Source: JAICIG01 sp035532215
Lineage (GTDB): Bacteria > Planctomycetota > Planctomycetia > Pirellulales > JAICIG01
Assembly (NCBI GenBank): GCA_035532215.1
Contig: DATKRK010000301.1
Span: forward strand, 12,021-76,020
DNA: 64,000 nucleotides
Reading direction: 5' to 3'
The position numbers and the translations under genes are program-made. Positions 9,549-18,590 of this stretch are shown one piece after another; position 1 is the first letter of the stretch, and each line of letters begins with the position of its first letter. The notes under the pieces are model-generated. The model had not been told where the DNA came from, ran no database searches, and saw only the letters and a program-made list of their open reading frames with translations.

Positions 9549-10450
9549 CACAAGACCTAACCCTCATTCCGCCCGCAGATACTCCCTCGGTTTCCCCCGA
9601 AGCCGCTACGCCCGCCTCGGCGCCCGAGTTACCCGTCACGATCATCGAGCGGCGGCCGGGCTGGAAATTCGTCGACCTGGGCGAAATGTGGCGCTACCGC
9701 GAGTTGCTCTATTTTCTCGTCTGGCGCGACGTGAAGGTTCGCTATAAGCAAACCGTCCTCGGCGCCGCTTGGGCCATCCTGCAACCGTTGACGATGATGA
9801 TCGTGTTCAGCCTGTTTCTCGGCCGACTGGGCAACATGGCGCACGGCGACTGGCCGTATCCATTGTTCGTGTTCGCGGGCTTGCTGCCTTGGACATTTTT
9901 TGCGACCGCCATCGCTCAGGCGGGCTCGAGCGTTATCGGAAACCAGAACCTGGTCACCAAGGTCTATTTTCCGCGGCTGTTCATCCCCTTGGGCGCGGTT
10001 GGCGCGGCGCTGGTCGATTTGGCGATCGCCTGCGGGATGCTTGCGGTGTTGATGCTCTACTACGGCGTCTGGCCGGCGGGCGCCGTGGTATTGCTTCCAG
10101 TATTGGTGTTGATGTTGGCCGTGGCGGCGACAGGCGTGGGCGTCATGCTCTCGGCCCTCACGGTGGCATACCGCGACTTCCGCTACGTGGTTCCTTTCCT
10201 GGTGCAGATCTGGATGTTCGCCACGCCCACCATCTACATGCAAGCCGACAAAGTCGTCAGCCCCAAGTGGCACAGCGTGCTTCCGCTCAACCCGGTCTTC
10301 GGCCTGATCCTCAATTTTCGCCAGGCCGCGCTCGGCGGCCCCCTCGACTGGTACGCCTTTACTGTTTCGTCGGCCGTTTCGCTCGTGCTGCTCTTAGTCG
10401 GCTGCTTGTATTTCCGCAGAGTAGAGCGAAGCTTCGCGGATATCATTTGA
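9545..10450 (+). CDS. ABC-2 polysaccharide export permease (Wzm-like)
   Basis: A 301-residue inner-membrane permease of an ABC polysaccharide exporter. The family-typical entry helix YRELLYFLVWRDVKVRYKQTVLGAAWAILQP at about residues 50-80 is followed by six hydrophobic spans and the conserved PLNPVFGLILNFRQ loop. I chose ATG 9545 because it overlaps the previous stop by 4 nt and because the in-frame region upstream lies inside the glycosyltransferase gene. The partner ATPase (Wzt-like) is 4 kb downstream at 14302. Four genes lie between them, which is less compact than the usual wzm-wzt pair. The likely cargo is an undecaprenyl-linked glycan. Confidence 0.93.
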   Translation: MTQDLTLIPPADTPSVSPEAATPASAPELPVTIIERRPGWKFVDLGEMWRYRELLYFLVWRDVKVRYKQTVLGAAWAILQPLTMMIVFSLFLGRLGNMAHGDWPYPLFVFAGLLPWTFFATAIAQAGSSVIGNQNLVTKVYFPRLFIPLGAVGAALVDLAIACGMLAVLMLYYGVWPAGAVVLLPVLVLMLAVAATGVGVMLSALTVAYRDFRYVVPFLVQIWMFATPTIYMQADKVVSPKWHSVLPLNPVFGLILNFRQAALGGPLDWYAFTVSSAVSLVLLLVGCLYFRRVERSFADII

Positions 10451-10486
10451 AACCAGTAGCCCAGGTTCTGCGAGGACATATACACC

Positions 10487-11410
10487 ATGCCGCCATTTTC
10501 AACACCCGCAGTCGCCCATGCCACACAAACAACGGTTTCCTCCATTCTCCGTCGCGCTCGGCTGACGTTTGAAGATACGATCCGCAACACGCGGTTGGCT
10601 GAGCATCCGCCGAGCCATGTGCTAGTCGTGATGCCCGCGTACAACGCTGCAAGGACTTTAGAGCAGACGGTGGCCGATATTCCGACCAATGCGCTCACCG
10701 AGATTGTTGTCGTCGATGACTGTAGTCGCGACGAGACCGTGCAAGTGGCGGAGCGGCTGGGGCTGCACGTCCTTCGCCATGCCAACAATCGAGGTTATGG
10801 AGGAAATCAGAAAACTTGCTATGAGTATGCACTGTCCACCGCAGCGGACGTCATCGTCATGCTACACCCCGACTACCAATACGATAGCCGCGTGGTTCCC
10901 CTTGCGGTCAAGCTAATCGAGTTGGGTATCTGCGATGTCGTACTTGGGTCGCGTATCCGGACACGTGCCGAGGCTTTGGCCGGCGGCATGCCGCTGATCA
11001 AGTACATTGCCAACCGCGTTTTGACCACGATTCAGAATATTAGCCTGGGCCAGAATCTCGCCGACTTCCACAGCGGCTTTCGGGCCTACCGCCGCGAGGT
11101 TCTTGAACGAGTGAATTCCGACGTTTGCAGCGACGATTTTGTCTTCGACGGCCAGTTTTTAGTCCAATGCGTGAACCTTGGATTCCGGCTGGGCGACCTA
11201 CCGGTGCCGGTGCGATACTTTGATGAGGCGTCGAGCATCAATTTCCGCCGTAGCGCGATCTACGCCCTCGGCTGTCTATATTGGATCGCTCGCTGGCATT
11301 TGCACCGGCTCCGAGTATGGCGCAGCCCCTTGTTCACGGAACTCGAGGAGAATAAAGAGCAGGCCTCGTCCGGAGAGTCGCGGCCAGGGCGGCCTCGCCA
11401 ACCTCGCTGA
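10487..11410 (+). CDS. GT2 glycosyltransferase, DPM/DPG synthase-like
   Basis: A 307-residue GT-A enzyme that transfers a sugar from a nucleotide donor, probably to polyprenyl phosphate. It shows VMPAYNAARTLEQT at about residues 48-61, then EIVVVDDCSRDET with the donor-binding acidic pair, NRGYGGNQKT, VMLHPDYQYD as the DXD-equivalent, and DFHSGFRAYRREVL. These resemble dolichol-phosphate mannosyltransferase-like bacterial enzymes. No C-terminal membrane helices are clear. The next gene is a multispan GT39-like protein that would use a polyprenyl-phosphate sugar, so the two could form a donor-maker and donor-user pair. That pairing is inference. Confidence 0.9.
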   Translation: MPPFSTPAVAHATQTTVSSILRRARLTFEDTIRNTRLAEHPPSHVLVVMPAYNAARTLEQTVADIPTNALTEIVVVDDCSRDETVQVAERLGLHVLRHANNRGYGGNQKTCYEYALSTAADVIVMLHPDYQYDSRVVPLAVKLIELGICDVVLGSRIRTRAEALAGGMPLIKYIANRVLTTIQNISLGQNLADFHSGFRAYRREVLERVNSDVCSDDFVFDGQFLVQCVNLGFRLGDLPVPVRYFDEASSINFRRSAIYALGCLYWIARWHLHRLRVWRSPLFTELEENKEQASSGESRPGRPRQPR

Positions 11411-11441
11411 TCGTCGTACGGTCGGAAGTGCTTCATCTACA

Positions 11442-12881
11442 ATGACTGGCGCCCGGATGAATATGAAAGCGGCCGTCATACCAGCCCTCGTCTGCCTGGC
11501 GGTCAACGCCGCTTTGTTCGCCGCTGTCGCCGTCCGGCGGCCGCAGTATCTCGCCGATTACGGTCAAAACGCCAATCCGGATGCCAAGCACTACGTGCTG
11601 CTCGGTCGCAATCTCATCGAGCATCACCACTACTCGCGCTCGTCCGGCCCCCCCTACCAGCCTGACATGCTTCGCACGCCGGTTTATCCGCTGTTCGCCG
11701 GGTTTCTGGATTTGCTCGGCGGAGCGGGGTGCATCTATGTCATGCAGGCGCTGTTGCAAGCAGTCTCGTGTTTAATCTTGTTCCAAATTGTCTCGCGGTG
11801 CTTCGGTCCAGTCGCCGGGGGGACGGCTGCGCTGCTGTTCGCCACGGATCTGATGCTGGCGGCTTCGAATTTCGAGGCGATGTCTGAGCCGCTGTGTAGC
11901 TTTCTCGTAGTGGCAGGATTGTTTTACTGGTTGAAAGCGTTTCATGCCGAATTTAGCTCGACCGGGAGCTTTTGGTCGGCGGCGGCATCAGGCATATTCC
12001 TCGCCGCTGCCATCCTGACGCGTCCCGCCACGCTTTACCTGACGGGGCTGTTTGCTGTCGTAACCATTTTGGCGCCCGCGGAACGCGTCAGCGGGCGACA
12101 GCGTGGTTTGATGGCCGCCGTCATACTCGCTTCATCATTCGCGCCGGCCGGTCTTTGGATTGCCCGCAACTATGCGGTGCATTCCCTTGCGCGGTTGAGC
12201 CCAGTGGATGCTACCATCATGGTTTACTTCGCAGGCGCCGGGGCATACCAGGTGGAGCGCGGAATCACCCTCGAGCAAGCGCAAGAGGCGATCTCCGAGG
12301 AGTTTCACCTACCGCCACATGTCGTCGTGCAAAACGACTTCAAGTCGAAGCGCACCGTCGCGGAAATGGACGCAGCCCTGCGCCGCGCCCGCTGGCCGGT
12401 GTTACTTAAGTATCCCAAGGCTCTGGTCATCTCATCCACGCTCGGCGTGGCCAAGGCGCTCGTGTCACATAACGTCGGCAACTGGGCTAACTTGTTGGCT
12501 CTGAAGTGGTCGCCTCCAGGCATGGGGAACCTGCTGCGGCTTCGAGGCGAGGGATTCCAAGCGTTGCTAGGGAACCCGCCCCTGCTTGTGGCCGTGTTCG
12601 CGTGGGAGTTACTGCACACGGCGGCAGTGCTCCTGTTGGCATTGATTGGAATCCTGTTCTCGCTGAAGCGCAGGGCGTTTCAACTCGCGCCGGCAGTGCT
12701 GCTGGCTGGATTCGCTTACTTCATTGTCATGATCGCGCCGTTCGGATTGGAAGCCTATTATCGTTGCCGGGCTCCAGCAGCTCCATTTCTTTGTGCCTTT
12801 GCCGGTTGCGGCGCGGCTGCGCTCGTTAACGCACTAAGTCGGCGAAAAGAAAGCCTTACGCCCTCGCCCCTGAGTACATGA
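11442..12881 (+). CDS. Multispan GT39/ArnT-like glycosyltransferase
   Basis: About 479 residues with around ten hydrophobic segments and a first external loop carrying DAKHYVLLGRNL and RTPVYPLFAGFL. This is the arrangement seen in the PMT/ArnT (GT39/GT83) family, which move a sugar from polyprenyl phosphate to an acceptor outside the membrane. An acidic residue in the first loop (PDAKHY) is the candidate catalytic residue. The open frame extends back to 11178 inside the preceding gene. ATG 11442, 11457 and 11463 are realistic starts, and I used the first. The stop overlaps the ligase start (ATGA at 12878). Confidence 0.8.
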   Translation: MTGARMNMKAAVIPALVCLAVNAALFAAVAVRRPQYLADYGQNANPDAKHYVLLGRNLIEHHHYSRSSGPPYQPDMLRTPVYPLFAGFLDLLGGAGCIYVMQALLQAVSCLILFQIVSRCFGPVAGGTAALLFATDLMLAASNFEAMSEPLCSFLVVAGLFYWLKAFHAEFSSTGSFWSAAASGIFLAAAILTRPATLYLTGLFAVVTILAPAERVSGRQRGLMAAVILASSFAPAGLWIARNYAVHSLARLSPVDATIMVYFAGAGAYQVERGITLEQAQEAISEEFHLPPHVVVQNDFKSKRTVAEMDAALRRARWPVLLKYPKALVISSTLGVAKALVSHNVGNWANLLALKWSPPGMGNLLRLRGEGFQALLGNPPLLVAVFAWELLHTAAVLLLALIGILFSLKRRAFQLAPAVLLAGFAYFIVMIAPFGLEAYYRCRAPAAPFLCAFAGCGAAALVNALSRRKESLTPSPLST

Positions 12882-14179
12882 AGGGACTGCTGTTTACTTA
12901 TGCCCTGACTTACGGGGGAGCGGTTGTCTCGCTCTTCAGTCCATGGTACGGGTTGTTGGTTTACGTTTGTTTCGCGATCATCAGGCCCGACTGGCTGTGG
13001 TTCTGGGCGGTGCCTCCCGGAAATTACAGTCGCATCGTCGCCATCGGGCTGCTTGCGGGCTGGTTCTTTCGAGGATTTGGCGATTGGCGTTTTGGCCGCG
13101 CGACGCCCAGCGTAGCATGTATAGCAGCGTTCATGTTCTGGACGGCGGCGAGCGCCGCCGGCGCCGTAGGCGATTCAGAGGCGGCGTGGCGCTTTGTCGA
13201 GGACCTCTCGAAAATCGTCTTGCCCTTTGTTGTCGCCATGACGCTCATCGAGTCAGTCGCCCAGCTCAAGCAATTGGCGTGGGTTATCGTGCTGAGCACA
13301 GGCTACGTGGCGTTCGAACTTAACCTGTCGTACTACCAGGGGTACAACCGGGCTCGAGAGGAGGGCCTCGGGCCGCTGGACAACAACGGCGCAGCCTTAA
13401 TGATGGTCACCGCTGCCAGCGTAGCGCTGTTCCTCGCACTCGGCGAATCCCGTTGGTGGCGTCGCTTCTTGGCACTCGCGGCAGCCGGATTGATGGTCAA
13501 TTGTGCCATGTTTTGCTTCTCGCGAGGCGGAATTCTAGCGCTGATCGTGACTGCGGTTGTCGGCTTCCTCGTAGTTCCCAAGCGAGGCGTACACTATTTA
13601 CTCTTCCTGTTGGCGGTGCTTGCCGGATTTCGCCTGGCAGGCCCCGAGGTCGTAGATCGCTTTATGACGGTGTTTGCCGAAAAGGAAGAACGCGACGCGT
13701 CGGCCAGCAGTCGCATGGAGCTTGCGGCAAATTGCCTGGAACTCATGAAGGAACATCCTTTGTTCGGTATCGGTCCCATGCAGTTTCCGTTTGTATCTCA
13801 TCGGTTCGGATGGCCGGAGGGAAAGCAAGCTCACACCATGTGGCTGCAAGTCGGCGCCGAACAAGGAGTCCCCGGACTGGGATTGTTGTTGGGCTTTTAC
13901 GGCGCCACGATAATCGGTCTCTGGAGATTCAGACGCCAACTGCTGGAGCGCGACCCATGGCTGCTCGACGTAGCGAGGATGGTCACGGCGTCCCTGGCAG
14001 GGTTTGGAGTCGCGGCGCATTTCTTGAGCGTGCAAACCGTTGAATTGCCTTACTACATCGCACTTTTAGGCGCGGGAGCCTTGAAGTGCGCAACATCGAC
14101 CGGGGGCGCTCGCCTGGAAACGACGACGCGCGGAGGCAATTCCACCGTCTTTCTGCACAGTATTGCGGCGCCTTTATAA
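12878..14179 (+). CDS. O-antigen ligase/polymerase-like membrane protein
   Basis: A 433-residue WaaL/Wzy_C-family protein with about ten membrane segments. Family marks include IRPDWLWFW near the N-terminus, GPLDNNGAALMM, the CFSRGG turn, the large loop motif HPLFGIGPMQF and AHTMWLQVGAEQGVPGLGL with the important His. The pattern matches O-ligases that accompany exosortase A-type loci. It would polymerise the glycan or ligate it to a lipid or protein acceptor on the outer face of the inner membrane. It is coupled to the upstream gene by a 4-nt overlap. About 120 nt of AT-rich DNA separates it from wzt. Confidence 0.87.
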   Translation: MKGLLFTYALTYGGAVVSLFSPWYGLLVYVCFAIIRPDWLWFWAVPPGNYSRIVAIGLLAGWFFRGFGDWRFGRATPSVACIAAFMFWTAASAAGAVGDSEAAWRFVEDLSKIVLPFVVAMTLIESVAQLKQLAWVIVLSTGYVAFELNLSYYQGYNRAREEGLGPLDNNGAALMMVTAASVALFLALGESRWWRRFLALAAAGLMVNCAMFCFSRGGILALIVTAVVGFLVVPKRGVHYLLFLLAVLAGFRLAGPEVVDRFMTVFAEKEERDASASSRMELAANCLELMKEHPLFGIGPMQFPFVSHRFGWPEGKQAHTMWLQVGAEQGVPGLGLLLGFYGATIIGLWRFRRQLLERDPWLLDVARMVTASLAGFGVAAHFLSVQTVELPYYIALLGAGALKCATSTGGARLETTTRGGNSTVFLHSIAAPL

Positions 14180-14301
14180 ATATATCTTATCGGAATGCAA
14201 TTGCTTTTCGATTGACGCGAATGCACTTCGAACGAGTTTGCCTTGATACACTTCACTTTGAAATGAACATGCCGCGCGGCTCAGCCCAAACGTAAACTGA
14301 T

Positions 14302-15609
14302 ATGGAATCAACTATTCGCGTTCAAGGCCTCTCGAAGCAATATCGCCTCGGCGCCTCGCAAGGCGCCGGCTACCGGACGCTGCGCGAGTCGCTCTCGCAC
14401 GCCGCCCAGCGAACGTGGGGCCGCGTCCGGCGCGTTTCACGTTCAGCGGACGCTAGCGAAGCCGCCACGCCCGACCGCTTCTGGGCCCTCGACGACGTGT
14501 CGTTCGACGTTCAGCCGGGCGAAGTGGTGGGCATCATCGGCCGCAACGGAGCGGGCAAATCGACGTTGCTCAAGATTCTCAGCCGGATCACCGAGCCCAC
14601 CCACGGCCGCGCAACCATCCGCGGCCGCGTCGGCAGCCTGCTCGAAGTCGGCACCGGCTTTCATCCCGAGCTGACCGGCCGCGAAAACATCTACATGAAC
14701 GGCAGCATCCTCGGCATGGGCCGCCGCGAGATCGCCCGACGGTTCGACGAGATCGTCGCTTTCGCCGAGACCGAGCAGTTTCTCGACACGCCGGTGAAGC
14801 GATATTCGAGCGGGATGTACGTCCGCTTGGCGTTTGCCGTGGCAGCGCATCTTGAGCCAGAGATCCTTATAATAGATGAAGTCCTTGCGGTTGGCGACGC
14901 CTCGTTTCAGAAGAAGTGTCTAGGAAGGCTCGATGAGGTTGCACGCGGGGGACGGGCGGTACTCTTTGTTAGCCATAACATGGCCGCCGTTATACAGGTA
15001 TGTAACCGTGCATTAATGCTTAAGCGAGGTCGCGTCGACTCCGACGGCGCGCCGGCCACGATTGTTCGACGCTATCTTTCATTGCAGAAATCTGCCCAAG
15101 ATGATGAGGTAAATCTCGCCGTCCAACGGCGACCTTGCACAGTACGAGGTACGGCAATACTTGACTCGTGCCGATTGGAGACGCCAAGCGAAGGCGATCC
15201 GTGGACGATGCCATATGGCGGTGTACTCGCATTCCGCGTCGGCGTCACTGTTCGCGCCGCTCTCGAGGATCTTGAACTCGGAATCGGCCTCTTTACAGCT
15301 TCGGGGTTTGAGGTTGCATCGGTACTGAGTACTGACGTGCTACAGTCGCGACCGATCGCGCCCGGCTGCTATGTCTTCTCTGTTTCATACCCGCGATTGT
15401 GCCTTATGCCGGGTTCTTACTACCTGGGGATCGGACTGCGATCGCGTGGCGCGTTCGAGGATTATATTCCCGATGCGGTCCACTTTGAGATTCAATTGAA
15501 TGAACGGTCTGCTCGGAATAACATCCATCTGCGAAAGGGATCGGTCGTTCCAGAGTTTAAATGTACCATGTCACGTTGTTACACAAGCAACGTGGGCAAT
15601 TCGGAGTAA
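14302..15609 (+). CDS. ABC polysaccharide exporter ATPase with Wzt C-terminal domain
   Basis: A 435-residue ATPase that powers export with the permease at 9545. Walker A is GRNGAGKST (about residues 81-89), the signature is YSSGMYVRLAF, and Walker B LIIDEVLAVGDASF and the switch His VSHNMAA follow. The domain after about residue 260 is an immunoglobulin-like Wzt_C fold, with strands such as LELGIGLFTASGFEVAS. In O9a/O8-type systems this domain reads the glycan end. Base and codon use change visibly inside the gene near 14840: the first part is very GC-rich, the rest much less so. This suggests a recombination junction. Confidence 0.93.
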   Translation: MESTIRVQGLSKQYRLGASQGAGYRTLRESLSHAAQRTWGRVRRVSRSADASEAATPDRFWALDDVSFDVQPGEVVGIIGRNGAGKSTLLKILSRITEPTHGRATIRGRVGSLLEVGTGFHPELTGRENIYMNGSILGMGRREIARRFDEIVAFAETEQFLDTPVKRYSSGMYVRLAFAVAAHLEPEILIIDEVLAVGDASFQKKCLGRLDEVARGGRAVLFVSHNMAAVIQVCNRALMLKRGRVDSDGAPATIVRRYLSLQKSAQDDEVNLAVQRRPCTVRGTAILDSCRLETPSEGDPWTMPYGGVLAFRVGVTVRAALEDLELGIGLFTASGFEVASVLSTDVLQSRPIAPGCYVFSVSYPRLCLMPGSYYLGIGLRSRGAFEDYIPDAVHFEIQLNERSARNNIHLRKGSVVPEFKCTMSRCYTSNVGNSE

Positions 15610-15612
15610 GTT

Positions 15613-16287
15613 ATGATTCGCCTGCCGAGAATAAAGCGTCGCCAACTTAAGTATCCCTGGCTGCCTAGTTGGGCTGACATCCGGAAGGAAAGTGTTGTCC
15701 ATCCCCATGTCGAACAAGAATGCGCCCACTTGTTTGACGCCTTCAACACCGGAACCACAGAGCTTGAAGTGTTGAATTGGTTGCACGCTACAATCATGGC
15801 TTTGAAGCCGCGGCTGGTACTCGAAACCGGGGCAGCAAATGGGCTCGGTACAATAGCGCTTGCAAGCGCCTGTCGCGCTAATGGCTTCGGAAAGGTCCAC
15901 TCGGTGGAGCTTGACGGCTCGCTCTGCGATGCTCTAGCGTCAAAGCTAGCGGCTCAGCATCTTCGCGAGTATGTGGATATACATTGTTCAGATTCGCGCG
16001 ACTTCCTGAGGAAGAATGAGCGAGTGTTCGATATTGGTTTTTTCGACAGTATGTGTGAAATTCGAGCAGAAGAGTTTCGTATTTGCCTCGATCGCGGAAC
16101 GGTTCAACAACTAGCCATGTTTCATGACACGTCCCCTATAAGGTGCGAGAGCCTCAAGGGGTGGCCGTCTGATGAGCAGCATGCCGAGTATCGTGAGCAG
16201 CTTCGCGAGTTCGCAAGTCACCCTCGATGTTCCGGAATGTTCGAGTCGACGTTGTCTAGGGGATTCGTGTGCCTCTTTCTTCGTTAA
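15613..16287 (+). CDS. Class I SAM methyltransferase (Methyltransf_24-like)
   Basis: A 224-residue Rossmann methyltransferase. Motif I is LETGAANGLGTIALA (about residues 73-87), an acidic second strand VHSVELDG binds the ribose, IHCSDSRDF is motif III-like, and an FFDSM strand precedes MFHDTSP. The layout fits small-molecule or sugar O-methyltransferases of the Methyltransf_24/cephalosporin-hydroxylase-like group. The target is probably the polysaccharide but cannot be read from sequence. It starts 3 nt after wzt and has the same lower-GC composition as the 3' half of wzt. Its stop codon touches a perfect inverted repeat. Confidence 0.82.
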   Translation: MIRLPRIKRRQLKYPWLPSWADIRKESVVHPHVEQECAHLFDAFNTGTTELEVLNWLHATIMALKPRLVLETGAANGLGTIALASACRANGFGKVHSVELDGSLCDALASKLAAQHLREYVDIHCSDSRDFLRKNERVFDIGFFDSMCEIRAEEFRICLDRGTVQQLAMFHDTSPIRCESLKGWPSDEQHAEYREQLREFASHPRCSGMFESTLSRGFVCLFLR

Positions 16288-16356
16288 GAGGCCGTAACAA
16301 AACCCTCCGGGAGCCCTGGGAAAGCTGGGTAAACATCCGGTTTTGTTACGGCCTCT
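16287..16356. repeat. Perfect 18-bp inverted repeat, hairpin element
   Basis: Left arm 16287-16304 (agaggccgtaacaaaacc) and right arm 16339-16356 (ggttttgttacggcctct) are perfect reverse complements around a 34-nt core. The element starts at the last base of the preceding stop codon. No T-run follows, so it is not a classical intrinsic terminator, although it could still stop transcription or protect mRNA ends. Its architecture matches the elements at 8128 and 26708, but the arm sequence differs. Confidence 0.75.
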
Positions 16357-16504
16357 AAGGGTTGAGCGTCCTTCCAATCTCGACGCTAATCTTCACGTGA
16401 TTGCCGCCGCCTTCGAACGCGTCGGGATGGGCGGTAGTGGCTTATATCGGCTGCGCTGAGCGTCGCTAGGCCAATTAGGGGGTGTTAGATCTTCGCTGCT
16501 ACGG

Positions 16505-17422
16505 ATGCGATTGCTCAAACAGTTCGTGCGTAAGGCGTACGCTGGCACGACCCTTCGATTTGGGGGTGGCTTGGGAGACCAGCTTCTGTGCACCACGGTC
16601 GCGCATGAGCTTTCGGTGCGAGGCCACGGGCGGATTTGGATCCTTTCGGAACATCCAGAAATCTTCCGAGGAAATCCCGCTGTTACGGGAAGCGTCCCTC
16701 CAAAGAGTATTCGAGCAGGGGTAGTTGAGAAGCTCACGGGTTATGAACGTTCATTTTATTTGCAGTATGATATGCGCGATGTGCGAGCGGATGTATCGTG
16801 CCCGCCGACCGAACACATAATTGCAACTATGTGTCGGCAGGCGGGGGTTAGAGGTGATGTTAGGATCCGACCTTATCTATTCCTAAACAAGTCGGAAATA
16901 GCTGTTGCCGGATCCTACCGTGGATATTTGGCAATTCAGAGCAGCGGATTGAGAGCTAGGCACCCGATTCCGAACAAAGAATGGTATCCAGACCGATTTG
17001 CGGAGGTAGCTAAAACGTTGTTAAAGCGCCGCGATATAGTGCAGATCGGATCCGCTTCCGACCCGGCCGTGCCTTGCTCAATTGATTTGCGGGGAAAGAC
17101 GAGTATTCGAGAGTTGGCAGCGGTGCTGGCTAACGCGAGACTGTTGGTCGGTCTGGTAGGCTTTCCAATGCACTTGGCTAGGGCGGTTGGCTGCCCTGCG
17201 GTTGTTGTATATGGTGGCCGCGAGAGACCGGACCAGTCCGGATATTCGTGTAATGTCAATCTCTACAACGCGGTACCGTGTGCCCCATGCTGGGCTTACT
17301 CGCGGTGTGATTATGAGCGAAGGTGTATGGCCGAGATTCAACCGTCGGACGTTTTGGCCGGCGTTGCTGCATTGCTCGAGCGCCCCACGGGCGAGTTGGC
17401 GTGTGACATAGTGCAATTGTGA
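16505..17422 (+). CDS. GT9-like glycosyltransferase
   Basis: A 305-residue protein resembling ADP-heptose:LPS heptosyltransferases. RFGGGLGDQLLCTTV near the N-terminus matches the acceptor-domain glycine motif. The C-terminal donor domain shows DLRGKTSIRELAAVLANARLLVG, then FPMHLARAVGCPAVVVYGG in place of the usual GNDSG..HLAA motif, and a Cys-containing tail (APCWAYSRCDYERRC) as seen in GT9 relatives. The G-x-x-G-D loop is kept, but the donor motif is divergent. Together with the heptose genes at 22.6-25 kb it suggests a heptose-like or related sugar. Codon use is lower-GC than the flanking genes. Confidence 0.78.
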   Translation: MRLLKQFVRKAYAGTTLRFGGGLGDQLLCTTVAHELSVRGHGRIWILSEHPEIFRGNPAVTGSVPPKSIRAGVVEKLTGYERSFYLQYDMRDVRADVSCPPTEHIIATMCRQAGVRGDVRIRPYLFLNKSEIAVAGSYRGYLAIQSSGLRARHPIPNKEWYPDRFAEVAKTLLKRRDIVQIGSASDPAVPCSIDLRGKTSIRELAAVLANARLLVGLVGFPMHLARAVGCPAVVVYGGRERPDQSGYSCNVNLYNAVPCAPCWAYSRCDYERRCMAEIQPSDVLAGVAALLERPTGELACDIVQL

Positions 17423-18582
17423 GCCACAGAAACGGTACTGCGTATTTGGTCATGAATTGGTACTTTCTCTATCGGGGACGGTCGACGCCCAGCGGCGGCC
17501 ACAAGCAAGTCCGGCTGACGGTTGAGCTACTGAACGAATTAGGCGTGCGCGCAGAGTTGCTGGTCGACGGAGAGATGGCCGATCAGCAGCTTTACGGTCT
17601 GGATACGCCGGTGGCTCCCTTCGGTTTCGCGGAGGCCGCTCGTAGAGTTCAGCCGGACGACGTCGTGGTTTTCCCTGAAGCAAACTTGCAGCGGTACATT
17701 GAGGCGTCTGCAACGTGGGTCTGTCGAAAGGCGGTGACGAATCAAAATGCGTTTTATGCGATCCGCAATCGCATTCCGGGAGGATACCGCCAGGCTGGCG
17801 TTGAATTCGCCATCGCGAATTCTCGATTCGTGTCGGATGTGACCGCTAGCTATCTGGGCCTGGCGCCAGAGCGCGTGTTTCTTGTGCCGCATTGGATTGT
17901 GCGCGGGCCGTTCGTGCCTGCCGAAGTTGATGGCGAGAAGCGACGCCTGGCAGTGTGCTACATGCCGCGCAAGCTGCCGGATATTGTCCGCCGGGTGCGC
18001 GAAGCGGTGCAAGAAACAGAGCCCGACGTGCCCTGGGTGGAAATCGATGGCATGCCCGAGAACGAGGTGGCCCGTTGCTTCAAGACGAACGCCATCTTGT
18101 TCTCGTCGCAGGACCAAGAGGGCTGTCCGCTGCCGGCCCTTGAAGCGATGGCCTGCAACTGCATCATCGCCGGATTTCGCGGGACAGCGAACTTCCCGCA
18201 TCCTTACGCCACGGGCGAGAACGGGTTTTGGGCTGCTGATCGTTCGGTTTCCGAAGGGGTCGCCAAGGTGTTGGATGCCATTCGGACCGTGCGAGAGAAG
18301 AGTGCGGAATTTGAAAAAGCAAGGGCCGCAGGCCGGTCGACGGTTCGGGCATTTTCCCACGCGGCCGTCAGCGCAGCGCTCTCGGAGATGGTGGATGTCG
18401 TGACGCAGCAATCCTATGCCGAGCGGCAGATTTCGCCCGCTCCGTTGGATTGGAAGAGCCGCGCGGGCGTCCGACGGCTGATGCTTGGCGACAGCTATGC
18501 GGATTGGCTCGCCAGGACGCGGGCGAAGCTAAGCAGAATCCTTCGGGGGCCCAGCGGCGCCCGCGAAGAAAGGGTCGTTTGA
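17419..18582 (+). CDS. GT4-like glycosyltransferase
   Basis: A 387-residue GT-B protein. The donor half contains FSSQDQEGCPLPALEAMACNCIIAG and then GTANFPHPYATGENGFW, the usual E-x7-E region of GT4 enzymes. The N-terminal half has RSTPSGGHKQV as the glycine-rich acceptor loop. GTG 17419 overlaps the previous stop by 4 nt. ATG 17452 is an alternative start in the same frame. The linked sugar is unknown. High-GC codon use resumes in this gene after the lower-GC block to its left. Confidence 0.82.
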   Translation: MSHRNGTAYLVMNWYFLYRGRSTPSGGHKQVRLTVELLNELGVRAELLVDGEMADQQLYGLDTPVAPFGFAEAARRVQPDDVVVFPEANLQRYIEASATWVCRKAVTNQNAFYAIRNRIPGGYRQAGVEFAIANSRFVSDVTASYLGLAPERVFLVPHWIVRGPFVPAEVDGEKRRLAVCYMPRKLPDIVRRVREAVQETEPDVPWVEIDGMPENEVARCFKTNAILFSSQDQEGCPLPALEAMACNCIIAGFRGTANFPHPYATGENGFWAADRSVSEGVAKVLDAIRTVREKSAEFEKARAAGRSTVRAFSHAAVSAALSEMVDVVTQQSYAERQISPAPLDWKSRAGVRRLMLGDSYADWLARTRAKLSRILRGPSGAREERVV

Positions 18583-18590
18583 GAGGGATT

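Noticed and set aside
9629..10273. Minus-strand open frame of 214 codons opposite the Wzm gene
   Set aside because: His- and Arg-rich translation without motifs, fully antisense to a clear permease.
16287..16356. Possible integron attC-like site, because the ends are conserved and the core varies between elements
   Set aside because: The arms lack the RYYYAAC/GTTRRRY box arrangement, and no integrase or cassette array is present.
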